This document shows positions 51,339-60,318 of a stretch of 64,000 nucleotides of DNA, one piece after another. The position numbers and the translations under genes were made by a program. The notes under the pieces were generated by a model. It did not search any database. It saw nothing but the letters and a program-made list of their open reading frames with translations, and had not been told where the DNA came from. Source of the DNA: Entamoeba invadens IP1 (lineage: Eukaryota > Evosea > Mastigamoebida > Endamoebidae). Positions within the stretch are counted from its first letter, which is position 1. Every line of letters starts with the position of its first letter. The stretch lies in NCBI RefSeq assembly GCF_000330505.1, contig NW_004191814.1, positions 97,695 to 161,694 of the forward strand, in the 5' to 3' direction.

Positions 51339-52358
51339 TTACAGACCCTCGCCTTCGTTCAAGTCGATTGGAGGAGTTAAAATTGTTTCAATGTTTGCAA
51401 AGAAAGCTGCAAAGTGTTTTGATGGGTCTTGTGCCAAAAACAGATTTCTCCCACATGATGCCGTCGTCTTCATTATTTTGATTTTGTCCCCCTCAGATAT
51501 ACTCTTCTCTTCCATCAAACAACAGGATATGTTACGAAGTAAGACACGAGGGTCAACAAGGGTGAGTGCGTCAATTGCAAGTGTAGTGGTGTGTTCGATA
51601 CTTTTGAGTTGCATGAGTGAGCGTGTAATTTCATGAACGAGTTGTTCCAACAGTGGAGGAGTGATGACACCCAAAATCTTCTTCTGTTCGATAAGTGCAG
51701 CAACCTCTTTCAAATTCCCTTTTGCCATTTCAATGACCTTTTTCTCTACTTTCAGCTTCTTACTGAGACTCTTAAATGATTTTTTGTTGGGATAAGGTAC
51801 TCGTACAAGAATACATCTCGACCGTATTGGTTGTAACATGCCACAAACATTACTACAAAAGAGAATAAATCGACAGTACGTCGACCCAACTTCCATTGTT
51901 CTTCTCAGTGATTGTTGTGCTTCATAAGAAAGAGAATCAGCTTCGAAGAGCATAATTACTCTGTACCTTGGTGGGGGTTTCCCACTTGTTAATTTTTGGA
52001 ATAAAGAAGTCAGGGTTTGAATATTAGTCAAACTTTTGACGAACTCTTGAATAATTTCGTTGTCTCCATTGAACAAATCGCTGGGGACAATTTCAACATG
52101 AAATAACGACGACCGCACTTTCACATCCTCCTTCATGTTATTTACAACAATCTGAGTCACTCCAGACTCGATGTTATACACTCCTTTGCCATATATGTTC
52201 TGTAAAAAGAGCATTGCCCTTGTATACCTCCCACTGCCATCTCCTCCATGAATCAAAAGATGTGGAATGTTGTCACAGTGACTTAAGTTATCCAACAATG
52301 TGTTTGCTTCCTTTGCATAATCGAGTGATGAAAAAGCTCTTGGTCCATTCACAAACAT
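51339..52358 (-). CDS. RFC3: Replication factor C subunit 3 (clamp loader)
   Basis: 339 residues from the ATG at 52358. N-terminus GPRAFSSLDYAKEANTLLDNL, Walker A IHGGDGSGRYTR (the catalytic Lys position is Arg), FHVEIVPSDL, the sensor region VIMLFEADSLSYEAQQSLRRTME, IRSRCILVRVP (the SRC motif), then the collar domain (LLEQLVHEITRSLMQLKS). The order and the double-arginine LRRTME match eukaryotic RFC3 (yeast Rfc5). It loads the PCNA clamp at primer ends. The Walker A substitution suggests weak ATP hydrolysis in this subunit. Confidence 0.88.
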   Translation of the reverse strand: MFVNGPRAFSSLDYAKEANTLLDNLSHCDNIPHLLIHGGDGSGRYTRAMLFLQNIYGKGVYNIESGVTQIVVNNMKEDVKVRSSLFHVEIVPSDLFNGDNEIIQEFVKSLTNIQTLTSLFQKLTSGKPPPRYRVIMLFEADSLSYEAQQSLRRTMEVGSTYCRFILFCSNVCGMLQPIRSRCILVRVPYPNKKSFKSLSKKLKVEKKVIEMAKGNLKEVAALIEQKKILGVITPPLLEQLVHEITRSLMQLKSIEHTTTLAIDALTLVDPRVLLRNISCCLMEEKSISEGDKIKIMKTTASCGRNLFLAQDPSKHFAAFFANIETILTPPIDLNEGEGL

Positions 52359-52434
52359 TTGCAATAAGAGATTTTTTAATTCTTTTCTTTCTTATAAATA
52401 AACTAAAACTGATAAATTCAGAAAACAAAAACAT

Positions 52435-54135
52435 TTAAAACACAACAGGAGAGACTTGCGAATGGCGGAGCGTCGATCCATTCAAAAATACTTGAGGACG
52501 AATATCATCGATATTTGTGACGGTCGGATTCGAGTTGTTCATCACTATAGTTTTAATGGTCGTTGGCAATACAATACTTCCACTAAACTTGTCAAGCACA
52601 ATAATTTCAAGTGTACTTAAATACTTCAAATCAAAGGCGTGGCGACTTGCATTGATCTCAAGGCGTCTGATCATTGGCAATTTAACATCGACATTTAATG
52701 ATCGTAATTTCACGTCGCATAGTGTTGTGTACATCGAGATGTCGATCGCGCTTTTGGCAAAGAACCCAGCAACACACATCGATGTGAGGTGTTGTGTAGT
52801 TTCGACTTTTGGAAGTTGTGAGTGTCTGCATTTCAATGAGACCAAATTGTTTGGGTAAAACACTTTGTCAGCATCGATTTCATCCACACTACACTCGGTC
52901 AAAACGAGTTCCTTCAAATTAGTCAAATGGGTGAACGAGTTGGTAATTTTGAATTCGTTAATAGAGACTGATTTCAAGTTGACGCAATTTTTTAAAGGCA
53001 GTGCAAACACCGCTTTGGTTCTCCCGTCGTGTTTGTCGCATCGCTCTTTCTGCCCTTTTTTGTAACTCACCTCATTTGAGAATGTCAGAGAAATCAAATG
53101 TTCATTACAGTCAAGCGAATTCACATTACCATCAGTGACAATGAGCTCTTTGACACTACTTGGAATGACATCCCACACACACCCACTTGTTTCAAGTTTT
53201 TCAAGATTTACACAACTTGTCACATCCACCACTCTTGTGGTTGTTAATGCTGTTAAAGTTGTTGGTAAATCGACGTTTTTTGCAACCGAAATGTCAAGGT
53301 CATAGAGTGCGGGGAATTTTGAAAGATCCAAATCGGCGTTTTTGGTTACTTGGACACACCCAAATGCATACAACTGAATAACGTTTTCAGGGATATCGCT
53401 TGAAAATTGGAACACTTTGTTGTTAGGGGAGAATAAATAAGTGTTGGGGTATATCAGTTCGCCAACACTTGTTACACACGAAATAGCGATGGTTGTGAAT
53501 TCTGGAAATTCGTCGATTACTGCTTTGAGGTCACCTATATTGTAGAAACGCACAACAAACTTTCCGAAGTTGAATAGATTCACTTTTTTGTAGAAGCCGA
53601 CATCGTTGTTGCTGTAATATTGATGAGTGACTTCTACTAAGTCGTAGCGCTTCGCTTTGGAGCCAAAGAAATTCTCGAGTTTCTGCGCAATGATTGCGGT
53701 GAAGTGCACCTTTCGAAGGAATGGAAATTGGTCTAAATTAAGCGCAAAACCTCTGATGCCGATTGTGATTTCGACAAGTCTATCCGTCATGTTGTCTGGT
53801 ATCTGAATGGTTCCATTATAAGACGTCAAGACGATATGTTCAGCACACTTTGGAGTCAGTTGGAGGGATTCTTGGGGAACAACAAAGGTTTCTAAGTTAC
53901 TAAACAATTTTGCTATTCTTTTGTATGTGGTGTACTCGGACTGTTTAGACTCGGTGTAATTTTCAAAAACGCCACGACGAGCAACTTTGTATTGCGGATT
54001 AATTCGAATGATTTGGAGAGCGTCAAAACATTTTGTGTTGATGCAACAAAAGTTTATTGCTGAGTCTATGTCATTCAAGTAAAGAACAACATTGGCTAAG
54101 TATATCTTTTCAAGCTTCATGAATTGAATTGACAT
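52435..54135 (-). CDS. F-box-like and leucine-rich-repeat protein
   Basis: 566 residues. The N-terminal 45 residues (MKLEKIYLANVVLYLNDIDSAINFCCINTKCFDAL) form a short F-box-like helical module often seen at the start of Entamoeba LRR proteins. The rest is made of irregular leucine-rich repeats of about 22 residues (LPTTLTALTTTRVVDVTSC, VIPSSVKELIVTDGNVNSL, HLTNLKELVLTECSVDEI, PTTIKTIVMNNSN). There is no signal peptide or membrane segment. It may be an adaptor, perhaps in ubiquitin ligases; this is inference. Confidence 0.78.
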   Translation of the reverse strand: MSIQFMKLEKIYLANVVLYLNDIDSAINFCCINTKCFDALQIIRINPQYKVARRGVFENYTESKQSEYTTYKRIAKLFSNLETFVVPQESLQLTPKCAEHIVLTSYNGTIQIPDNMTDRLVEITIGIRGFALNLDQFPFLRKVHFTAIIAQKLENFFGSKAKRYDLVEVTHQYYSNNDVGFYKKVNLFNFGKFVVRFYNIGDLKAVIDEFPEFTTIAISCVTSVGELIYPNTYLFSPNNKVFQFSSDIPENVIQLYAFGCVQVTKNADLDLSKFPALYDLDISVAKNVDLPTTLTALTTTRVVDVTSCVNLEKLETSGCVWDVIPSSVKELIVTDGNVNSLDCNEHLISLTFSNEVSYKKGQKERCDKHDGRTKAVFALPLKNCVNLKSVSINEFKITNSFTHLTNLKELVLTECSVDEIDADKVFYPNNLVSLKCRHSQLPKVETTQHLTSMCVAGFFAKSAIDISMYTTLCDVKLRSLNVDVKLPMIRRLEINASRHAFDLKYLSTLEIIVLDKFSGSIVLPTTIKTIVMNNSNPTVTNIDDIRPQVFLNGSTLRHSQVSPVVF

Positions 54136-54842
54136 AGATTACTTTTTCTTTTTATTGAGTATAACTTAGTTTTGTATTGAAGTATTCCATTTATTGTATT
54201 TCATTGTTGTTGCGTTGTTATGATTATATAAAAGTTACTTAACATAACGGGATCTTCATCGTAATTTAAATTGAAGTTTAGATGTGATGTTCAACACCTA
54301 AATAGTTCAAGTTCTAAAAGTTGAACAATATCCATGTTTACTTTATTAAATAATTTAAACAAACTATATACTATTTAGACATTAAACTTTTAGATGAACT
54401 GAAAATAACAACAAATAAATAACAAAATATGTTATAGAAATGTTTTTGAAAATACAAATGCTATTTAATGCTAATACATATTACTATAATTGACAAAACT
54501 CCAATAATCAAGTAACCATATAAATAATTTATTTAACTATAAACAAATAATTATATTATGTTCAAATTATTTTGAATTATTATGAGATTATAACACTAAA
54601 AATCTTTGAAAAAAAATAATAAATAATTTGTAATAAAAAGCAGATTAAAAACAACAAAAAACGGCAAATGGAACATCTCATTCCTTAATTAAAATCTCAA
54701 AAACGATAATTTCCCATTCAACACGCATAATATTGCTTGATATAAACTCAAACTTCAAAGTCGTATTTGTTGATATCAAAAGAAAGAAACCTCATAACTC
54801 AGACGAACTATAAAAACCTCAACTTACAAGTCCCACCATCAA
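54136..54842. other. Intergenic, AT-rich
   Basis: About 700 bases with no recognised gene; it separates two divergent genes. Confidence 0.5.
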
Positions 54843-57011
54843 ATGGCGAAGCCTGAAACCCAAGTAATCTTTGCGTTTAATGATTCAAACGCCACGAAGG
54901 ACAATGAGCTTTTCTGGCAAAAAACAAACGAATTGTATCAGAGATTTGTAACTAGCTTTGGTGTTGACCACGTCTTCTTAGTTTCGTTTGGCACTGGTTC
55001 CGAGGAGATTACCCCTTCTCAGTTTAATGCAATGGTCAAGCGAAAATCTGGTAATAGTGGTGGATATCGTATGGACAGCTTATCCAAATACTTAGTCAAC
55101 ACCAACTTAAAGGATAAGGAAAGCACCAAATTAGTTGTTGTGCTTGATGGCCCAGGTGTTGGGATTACTGACGCGAAAGTGATGATGCAAAAAGTTGGGA
55201 AATTAGCAAGCACTGAAGTGTTTGCCATTGGGAATAAAGGGTTTGATGGAGCGCAGCCCTTTTTGACACAAGAAGGGAGTAAGTTGTATCAAGTGACTGC
55301 CTCTGAGGAAAAGTTAGTATTAGAGACCAGCCAGAATGATCGCACAACTGTTTTGGGTATTGAGAAAATGTCAATTAAACAGTTTTTGGACAACTTTGAT
55401 CGAATTATTAATTACATTAAAAATCCATGGCTTTATGGTCACGACCAATATCAAACTGTTGGTGCTATTAAAAACAATGACGAGCTCAAAGGGATTATTA
55501 TGAAAGAAAAGAGTCGACTTCTCTTTGAATACGGTAAAATGAATAAAGGAAATGTCGAGGTACAATTACTCGAATGCATAAAGAAGAGCGACTTTGATGG
55601 AACAATTCCTGTGATGCAAGAACTCGTTGAAAAGTATTACAAATCAGTCAACTCCAAAACTGAAGAACTTTCTATTGAAGAGAAGATCGACTACTTGATT
55701 AAGTTGTGCGGAGGCCAAGAAGTTAATAACTTTGAAATGGACGGCGTTCGAGCTGGGAGAGCTGCACGCGCCAAAACTGCTGAAAATGATAATTTGGATG
55801 ATGTTGATGATGATACCATTACTGATGCGCAATCACAAGGAATTAAAGAACTTGTTGAATGTCCATTGTCTGGGGAACAAGATGTTGGATTGTTATTGAT
55901 TACTAAAAATAGCATCTTAGATGGGATTCCTAAGAACATAGTGAATAAGGTGATTAACTGCCCGATGACTTTAATTAACTTCCCGTCATTAAAAGAACGA
56001 ATTGTTGGAGCTTTAGGTGGATTAGTCGGGTTGAAGAGCTTCAAAGAGAGTGCGATGACAGAGTCTCCACTTAATGGTGAAACAGTGTTGGGTGGTATTT
56101 TGCTCTCTTCGAATGAGAAAATGCAGAAGGTCAATAAACGTGCGATTGCCAAAATGTTCACCAACGGGAAATTGTTGGGGGCGCCTGTTTATTACTTGAT
56201 TGCAATTCTTCAGACTATCAAAGAACTTGATGAGTACCAACAAGTTGTTTTGCCACTGAAGCAATTGATTCTTGAAATGATGAAAACGTCTCATACCTTT
56301 GCTTCATTGTCTGGTATGGTCTCATACGTCTCTACGCCACTTCGAACGGATGTTGCATTTTGGTTTATTGTCCACAGTTGCCTGATCAAGATCCCACCAG
56401 CGAACAGTCCATTTATACTTCACTTAGAAGAGATGCAGAGTATTATAGATTGCTTGGAATTACTCGAATACCCTATTGATGAGAGAGCACGCAAACAATA
56501 TAAACGGTTTGTCGCAATACAAGTGCTGCACAGAATGAAGTATATCAACTCGGACACCGCACATTGCTTCATGAGAGCGCTCTATCAAAAGGCTTTGTTC
56601 CTTGACAAATCTAAAATTAAGGCAGTGGTCGCTCAAAAGGAATTTTACATGCCTTTTGTCTTTGTTGACGGTGCAGCAGACAAAGCTCAAGTCGACCACG
56701 TCTTGAGTCTCTTAAACCCTATTTTCAAGGAACTTACTATCGAAGAGATCTTAGCGTTGGATACTTTATCACACGAAAAGTGGAGAGTAAATGGCACCGA
56801 ACTTCCACTTGATCTTCCCGTAGTCAAATGTACACCTGACACTCTTTGGGAGGGACTTAAGGCTGGGGCGTATACCCTCGATGTTGAAAAAATGAAGAAG
56901 AAGTTTGTCAAAAAATATGGGTTTGAGCCTGTACGTGAAGAGTTTTTGTTGTTCTTGTCGAAGAGAGTCAAGCTTCAAACACTCCCAGAACATATAGCAG
57001 AGACTAAGTGA
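54843..57011 (+). CDS. Large cytosolic protein with vWA-like N-terminus
   Basis: 722 residues, not assigned to a known family. Residues 1-190 look like a Rossmann/vWA-type domain (TQVIFAFNDSNATKDNELFW, DHVFLVSFGTGSE, TKLVVVLDGPGVGITDAKVM, TEVFAIGNKGF), with the metal-site DxSxS pattern altered to NDSNAT. An acidic linker (NLDDVDDDTITDAQ) precedes a helical region with the repeated block CPLSGEQDVGLLLI and SPLNGETVLGGILLSSN, about 75 residues apart. The C-terminus is helical. No membrane segment is visible. No intron is needed; the single start ATG follows the AT-rich spacer. Confidence 0.8.
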   Translation: MAKPETQVIFAFNDSNATKDNELFWQKTNELYQRFVTSFGVDHVFLVSFGTGSEEITPSQFNAMVKRKSGNSGGYRMDSLSKYLVNTNLKDKESTKLVVVLDGPGVGITDAKVMMQKVGKLASTEVFAIGNKGFDGAQPFLTQEGSKLYQVTASEEKLVLETSQNDRTTVLGIEKMSIKQFLDNFDRIINYIKNPWLYGHDQYQTVGAIKNNDELKGIIMKEKSRLLFEYGKMNKGNVEVQLLECIKKSDFDGTIPVMQELVEKYYKSVNSKTEELSIEEKIDYLIKLCGGQEVNNFEMDGVRAGRAARAKTAENDNLDDVDDDTITDAQSQGIKELVECPLSGEQDVGLLLITKNSILDGIPKNIVNKVINCPMTLINFPSLKERIVGALGGLVGLKSFKESAMTESPLNGETVLGGILLSSNEKMQKVNKRAIAKMFTNGKLLGAPVYYLIAILQTIKELDEYQQVVLPLKQLILEMMKTSHTFASLSGMVSYVSTPLRTDVAFWFIVHSCLIKIPPANSPFILHLEEMQSIIDCLELLEYPIDERARKQYKRFVAIQVLHRMKYINSDTAHCFMRALYQKALFLDKSKIKAVVAQKEFYMPFVFVDGAADKAQVDHVLSLLNPIFKELTIEEILALDTLSHEKWRVNGTELPLDLPVVKCTPDTLWEGLKAGAYTLDVEKMKKKFVKKYGFEPVREEFLLFLSKRVKLQTLPEHIAETK

Positions 57012-57095
57012 TTTTAAAGCTTATTATTTATTTATTCTATACATAGAGAAGTGAAAGTAGAACAGAAAATTGGATAAGAAGTATAATTAAACGTG

Positions 57096-57695
57096 TTAAA
57101 TTAGAAGGTATAACAAAAGCGCCGAGATAACAACAACTAGACTCGGCGAACCACATTGCTGCATTTGATAATTCAAAAGAACACCTTCACATGTATCACA
57201 TTTGAATATGCGTGTCGCACTGACTTCACTCTTGCAGTTCTGGTCTTCGCATTGAAGAGAATATAAGTAATCAGCACCTTCATACTCCCTCACTTCGTAC
57301 TTTGAAAATTGACTTCCACTCTCAACAACGTTTGATGTGTAATAGTTTCTGTCAAGAGTGTCTCTGTTCGGACAATCTATGTCGTCTGCTGATGAAGTAA
57401 AGGCGATATGTTCCGGGACTTCGTAAGTTGTCTTCGAATTTTCTCCAACAGTGATTTGTCGGGCAAGTGTCTCATCATTCTTACATTCTGAATCCGAGTA
57501 ATAATACTCCGACAAAACGTCATCTTTGTTTTTGTACATGTATGACTGTGACTTGTCAACAGACAGTCGGTAACACTCCTTTAATTCCCATTTTTTGAAA
57601 AGGACAGGCTTTTCGTCGATTCCTGTTTGTGTAATTTCGACATAGTACTTCGACTCAACAACATACAAGAAGAAAAGAACGATAAAAAAGACCAT
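57096..57695 (-). CDS. Secreted Cys-containing surface protein, probably GPI-anchored
   Basis: 199 residues. Signal peptide MVFFIVLFFLYVVES; ectodomain with about nine Cys including FKCDTCEGVL and QCEDQNCKS near the end; terminal hydrophobic segment PSLVVVISALLLYLLI without a charged tail, which suggests a GPI signal. Motifs such as YYYSDSECKNDET and ADDIDCPNRDT look like repeat units. It has the same three-part layout as the genes at 21363 and 41957 but belongs to a different, Cys-rich family. Function unknown. Confidence 0.75.
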   Translation of the reverse strand: MVFFIVLFFLYVVESKYYVEITQTGIDEKPVLFKKWELKECYRLSVDKSQSYMYKNKDDVLSEYYYSDSECKNDETLARQITVGENSKTTYEVPEHIAFTSSADDIDCPNRDTLDRNYYTSNVVESGSQFSKYEVREYEGADYLYSLQCEDQNCKSEVSATRIFKCDTCEGVLLNYQMQQCGSPSLVVVISALLLYLLI

Positions 57696-59061
57696 TTGAA
57701 TTTTAAAGATTTACAAAAAGTTTAAAGAAAAAAGTGTCAGTTTTCGTTGATTCAAAAATAAGTCGACTTAATACAACTTATTTTCTGGTTTTGTATGAAG
57801 AATAAAAGAAATTGATTGTTATTGATTATTTGAATTTCCATAATAATAATTATAATAAATCTGTAATGTTTTGTATTAAACAAAATAAACGAAGCATACA
57901 AAAACAACTATTACCAATATAACACTTTTGGGTTATTTGTTTGTTATAATACATTGTTTTTTTTAACAATTGTTCGATCAAAACTAGAAAAAGTATTTTT
58001 TTATTAATAATGATTAAAAATATTAATAATATTATTATTTTTTAATTATTATTTAAATTAATAAATCAAATTGTTGAATTTATTATTGAAATGTTATTTT
58101 AATAATACAAAGAGTTGTGTTGTTTATTATGGTTTGCTCATGGTATTTTGATGTTTTTTTCAATTGTTTATTTTATACATTAATAACCCGGCACACAGCG
58201 ACGGAGTCATTTTAAAAAAAAAAAAAAAGGTTTAACATTCTATACAAATAAATATAAGTAATAAATATTATTTTATTAAAAAATTTTAAAAAAATAATTT
58301 AATTCAAAAATTTAATGAATTAGAAATAAGTGTATCATATTAAACATGCCATTTTTATCATTATAATGAAAAACATTATTACAATATAATATTATAATGG
58401 TATATAAATAATATATATTATCAACAAATTTGTGAATAATAAATTTTATTATAAACAATAAAATTAAAAACTGATAAGACAGTTTTATCATTTTATTACC
58501 AGATTGTATTTTATACAAACTTCATATAATGTCCATATAATAGCTTTATATAGTAAAATATGATAAACATTATATCCCGATTATTACTAGTTATTTATTA
58601 TACAAAATTGTTATTTATTACTTTTTGAATATTAATTTATTTTTTCCATAATTATATTTGATGACTTTTTTTTCTCAACAAAACATCAATTATCTTGTAT
58701 TACATTTATTATAATATTTTATAGTTATAATATAATAACACTTACTAGCAAAGTTAATGATATTAAAAAACCCTAACCACAACACAAAAAAATAAGACAG
58801 AAAAACAAACTAGGCGTTTATTAACTTTTTTAAAAACACTTTATTCTTTGTAAAAAAAACATTTGAAAAACAAAAAAATGATCCTCCGAAAATGGCACAC
58901 AAATACCGACACTAATTTCAAGTTCAAGGGTTGTGAAACCCGATACTTTGGTTTTATTTAGCGTATAAATTACCAACAAACTTGCACAACCAAATAAAAA
59001 TAACTCGTGGAGAAAAAAACAAAAGACAAAAAAAGAACTAAAAAGTCAGAGAAGCCGTGGC
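57696..59061. other. Long AT-rich intergenic region
   Basis: 1.37 kb of A/T-rich sequence, including a small GC-rich patch ending in an A15 tract at 58187-58228 (reported below). No gene recognised. A GAACT element, like the Entamoeba GAAC promoter box, lies at 59035-59039, 23 bases before the next ATG. Confidence 0.45.
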
Positions 59062-59525
59062 ATGCCCGAGTCAAAATCGTTTTCGTTTAAAATAGTACTT
59101 CTGGGCTCTGGTTCTGTAGGAAAGTCTGCAATCGCCACGCGATATGTCAAAAACACCTTCTTGGGAAGATACGACCCAACTATTGAAGAAACCTTTTCGA
59201 AGACCATTGAAGTCGACGAGAAGCCTGTCCAGTTAGAAATATACGACACTGCAGGGACTGAACAGTTCAGAACACTTCAGGACTTGTACATGAAGGAAGG
59301 TGATGCTTTTGTGTTAGTCTTTTCGTTGCAGTCCGTCTCGACTTTCAACGACCTTTCAAGCTTCCATGAACACATCTTGAATGTCAAGGCATCGATGAAA
59401 CAGTTGAACGTTCCTATCCTCATTGCGGGGAATAAGTGCGACTTGGATGATAAAGACAAAACAGTCTCGGCCGACGACGCTAAGAAGTTCGCAGAGGAGC
59501 ACAACTGCACCTTCATGGAGACTCC
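59062..59525 (+). CDS. Ras/Rap-type GTPase, 3' end lost in a gap
   Basis: About 154 residues before the gap. P-loop GSGSVGKSA, switch I YDPTIEETF, switch II DTAGTEQF (the Rap-type TEQF), GNKCDLDD. The NKCD and the start of the SAK region are present; the gap cuts off the last helix and any CaaX motif. It is convergent with the HD gene, so the two 3' ends lie in or beside the gap. It probably signals at the plasma membrane. Whether it is Rap1 or Ras cannot be settled without the C-terminus. Confidence 0.9.
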
Positions 59526-59625
59526 NNNNNNNNNNNNNNNNNNNNNNNNNNNNNNNNNNNNNNNNNNNNNNNNNNNNNNNNNNNNNNNNNNNNNNNNNNN
59601 NNNNNNNNNNNNNNNNNNNNNNNNN
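59526..59625. other. Assembly gap (100 N) with adapter-like edge
   Basis: 100 N. The ten bases right after it (59626-59635, CTTCCGATCT) equal the 3' end of the standard Illumina adapter, so the contig edge seems to carry untrimmed adapter. Confidence 0.95.
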
Positions 59626-60193
59626 CTTCCGATCTTGAGACAAATTCAAGGAACTTGTCATACTTGCCATTCTGTCTTGCGATTTCTCCAATTTCCGTCT
59701 CAATTGGTATGTACAACAAGTTGATCATTTGGCACATCTCCTGGGCATCGTCTTCATTCTTCGCGTACCTCTTGATGACATCGTCACCACGCTCTTTCAA
59801 AGTGACAGTATAATCCCATTTTACGCGTTTATCGGCGTAGCAAACAACGTCAATTTCAGTTAGCACCCCGCTTTGTCGTAAAGGAACGACGTGTTGTCCT
59901 ATGATCTCACAGATCTCTTTCGAACACCCCAACTTCTCAGCTTCCGTCTGTCCAGTCTTGTCGTGACTTTCTTTTGTTGTCAGCGAGCGCGTCTTTGTGA
60001 TGTCATGAAGAAGTGATCCAGCGATAAGGAGGTCTCTGTCCAAAACAAGCGTTGGGCAGAGGAGGTCGTATATTTCCAGTGCAATGGCCATCACTTTATG
60101 TGAATGGTTCCACACGTACATCGATGTTTTTGTTGTTCTGAGGAGTGTTTTACACTCTTCTATTCCAGGCGATTCGGCTTGATTGGATCTCAT
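59626..60193 (-). CDS. HD-domain phosphohydrolase, 3' end lost in a gap
   Basis: About 189 residues up to the gap. The metal-binding HD signature is clear: WNHSHKV, SLLHDITK, IGQHV and CYADKRV supply the conserved H, HD, H and D. HD proteins of this size cleave phosphate esters of nucleotides or second messengers; the substrate cannot be named. The last three residues before the gap (RSE) are encoded by adapter-like sequence and are probably not real. It starts at the ATG at 60193; its 5' end is about 125 bases from the SPT16 start. Confidence 0.85.
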
Positions 60194-60318
60194 TCACTCA
60201 ATCTCAACGAAATGACTTGCTGAGATTTTTTTTATGTGTTTTTGTGAAGCGAAAAATTGAGAAATTGAAAAAATAAAAAGTCACTTTTCCAAAACCCGTG
60301 AAAGAACTCAAAAAGCAT

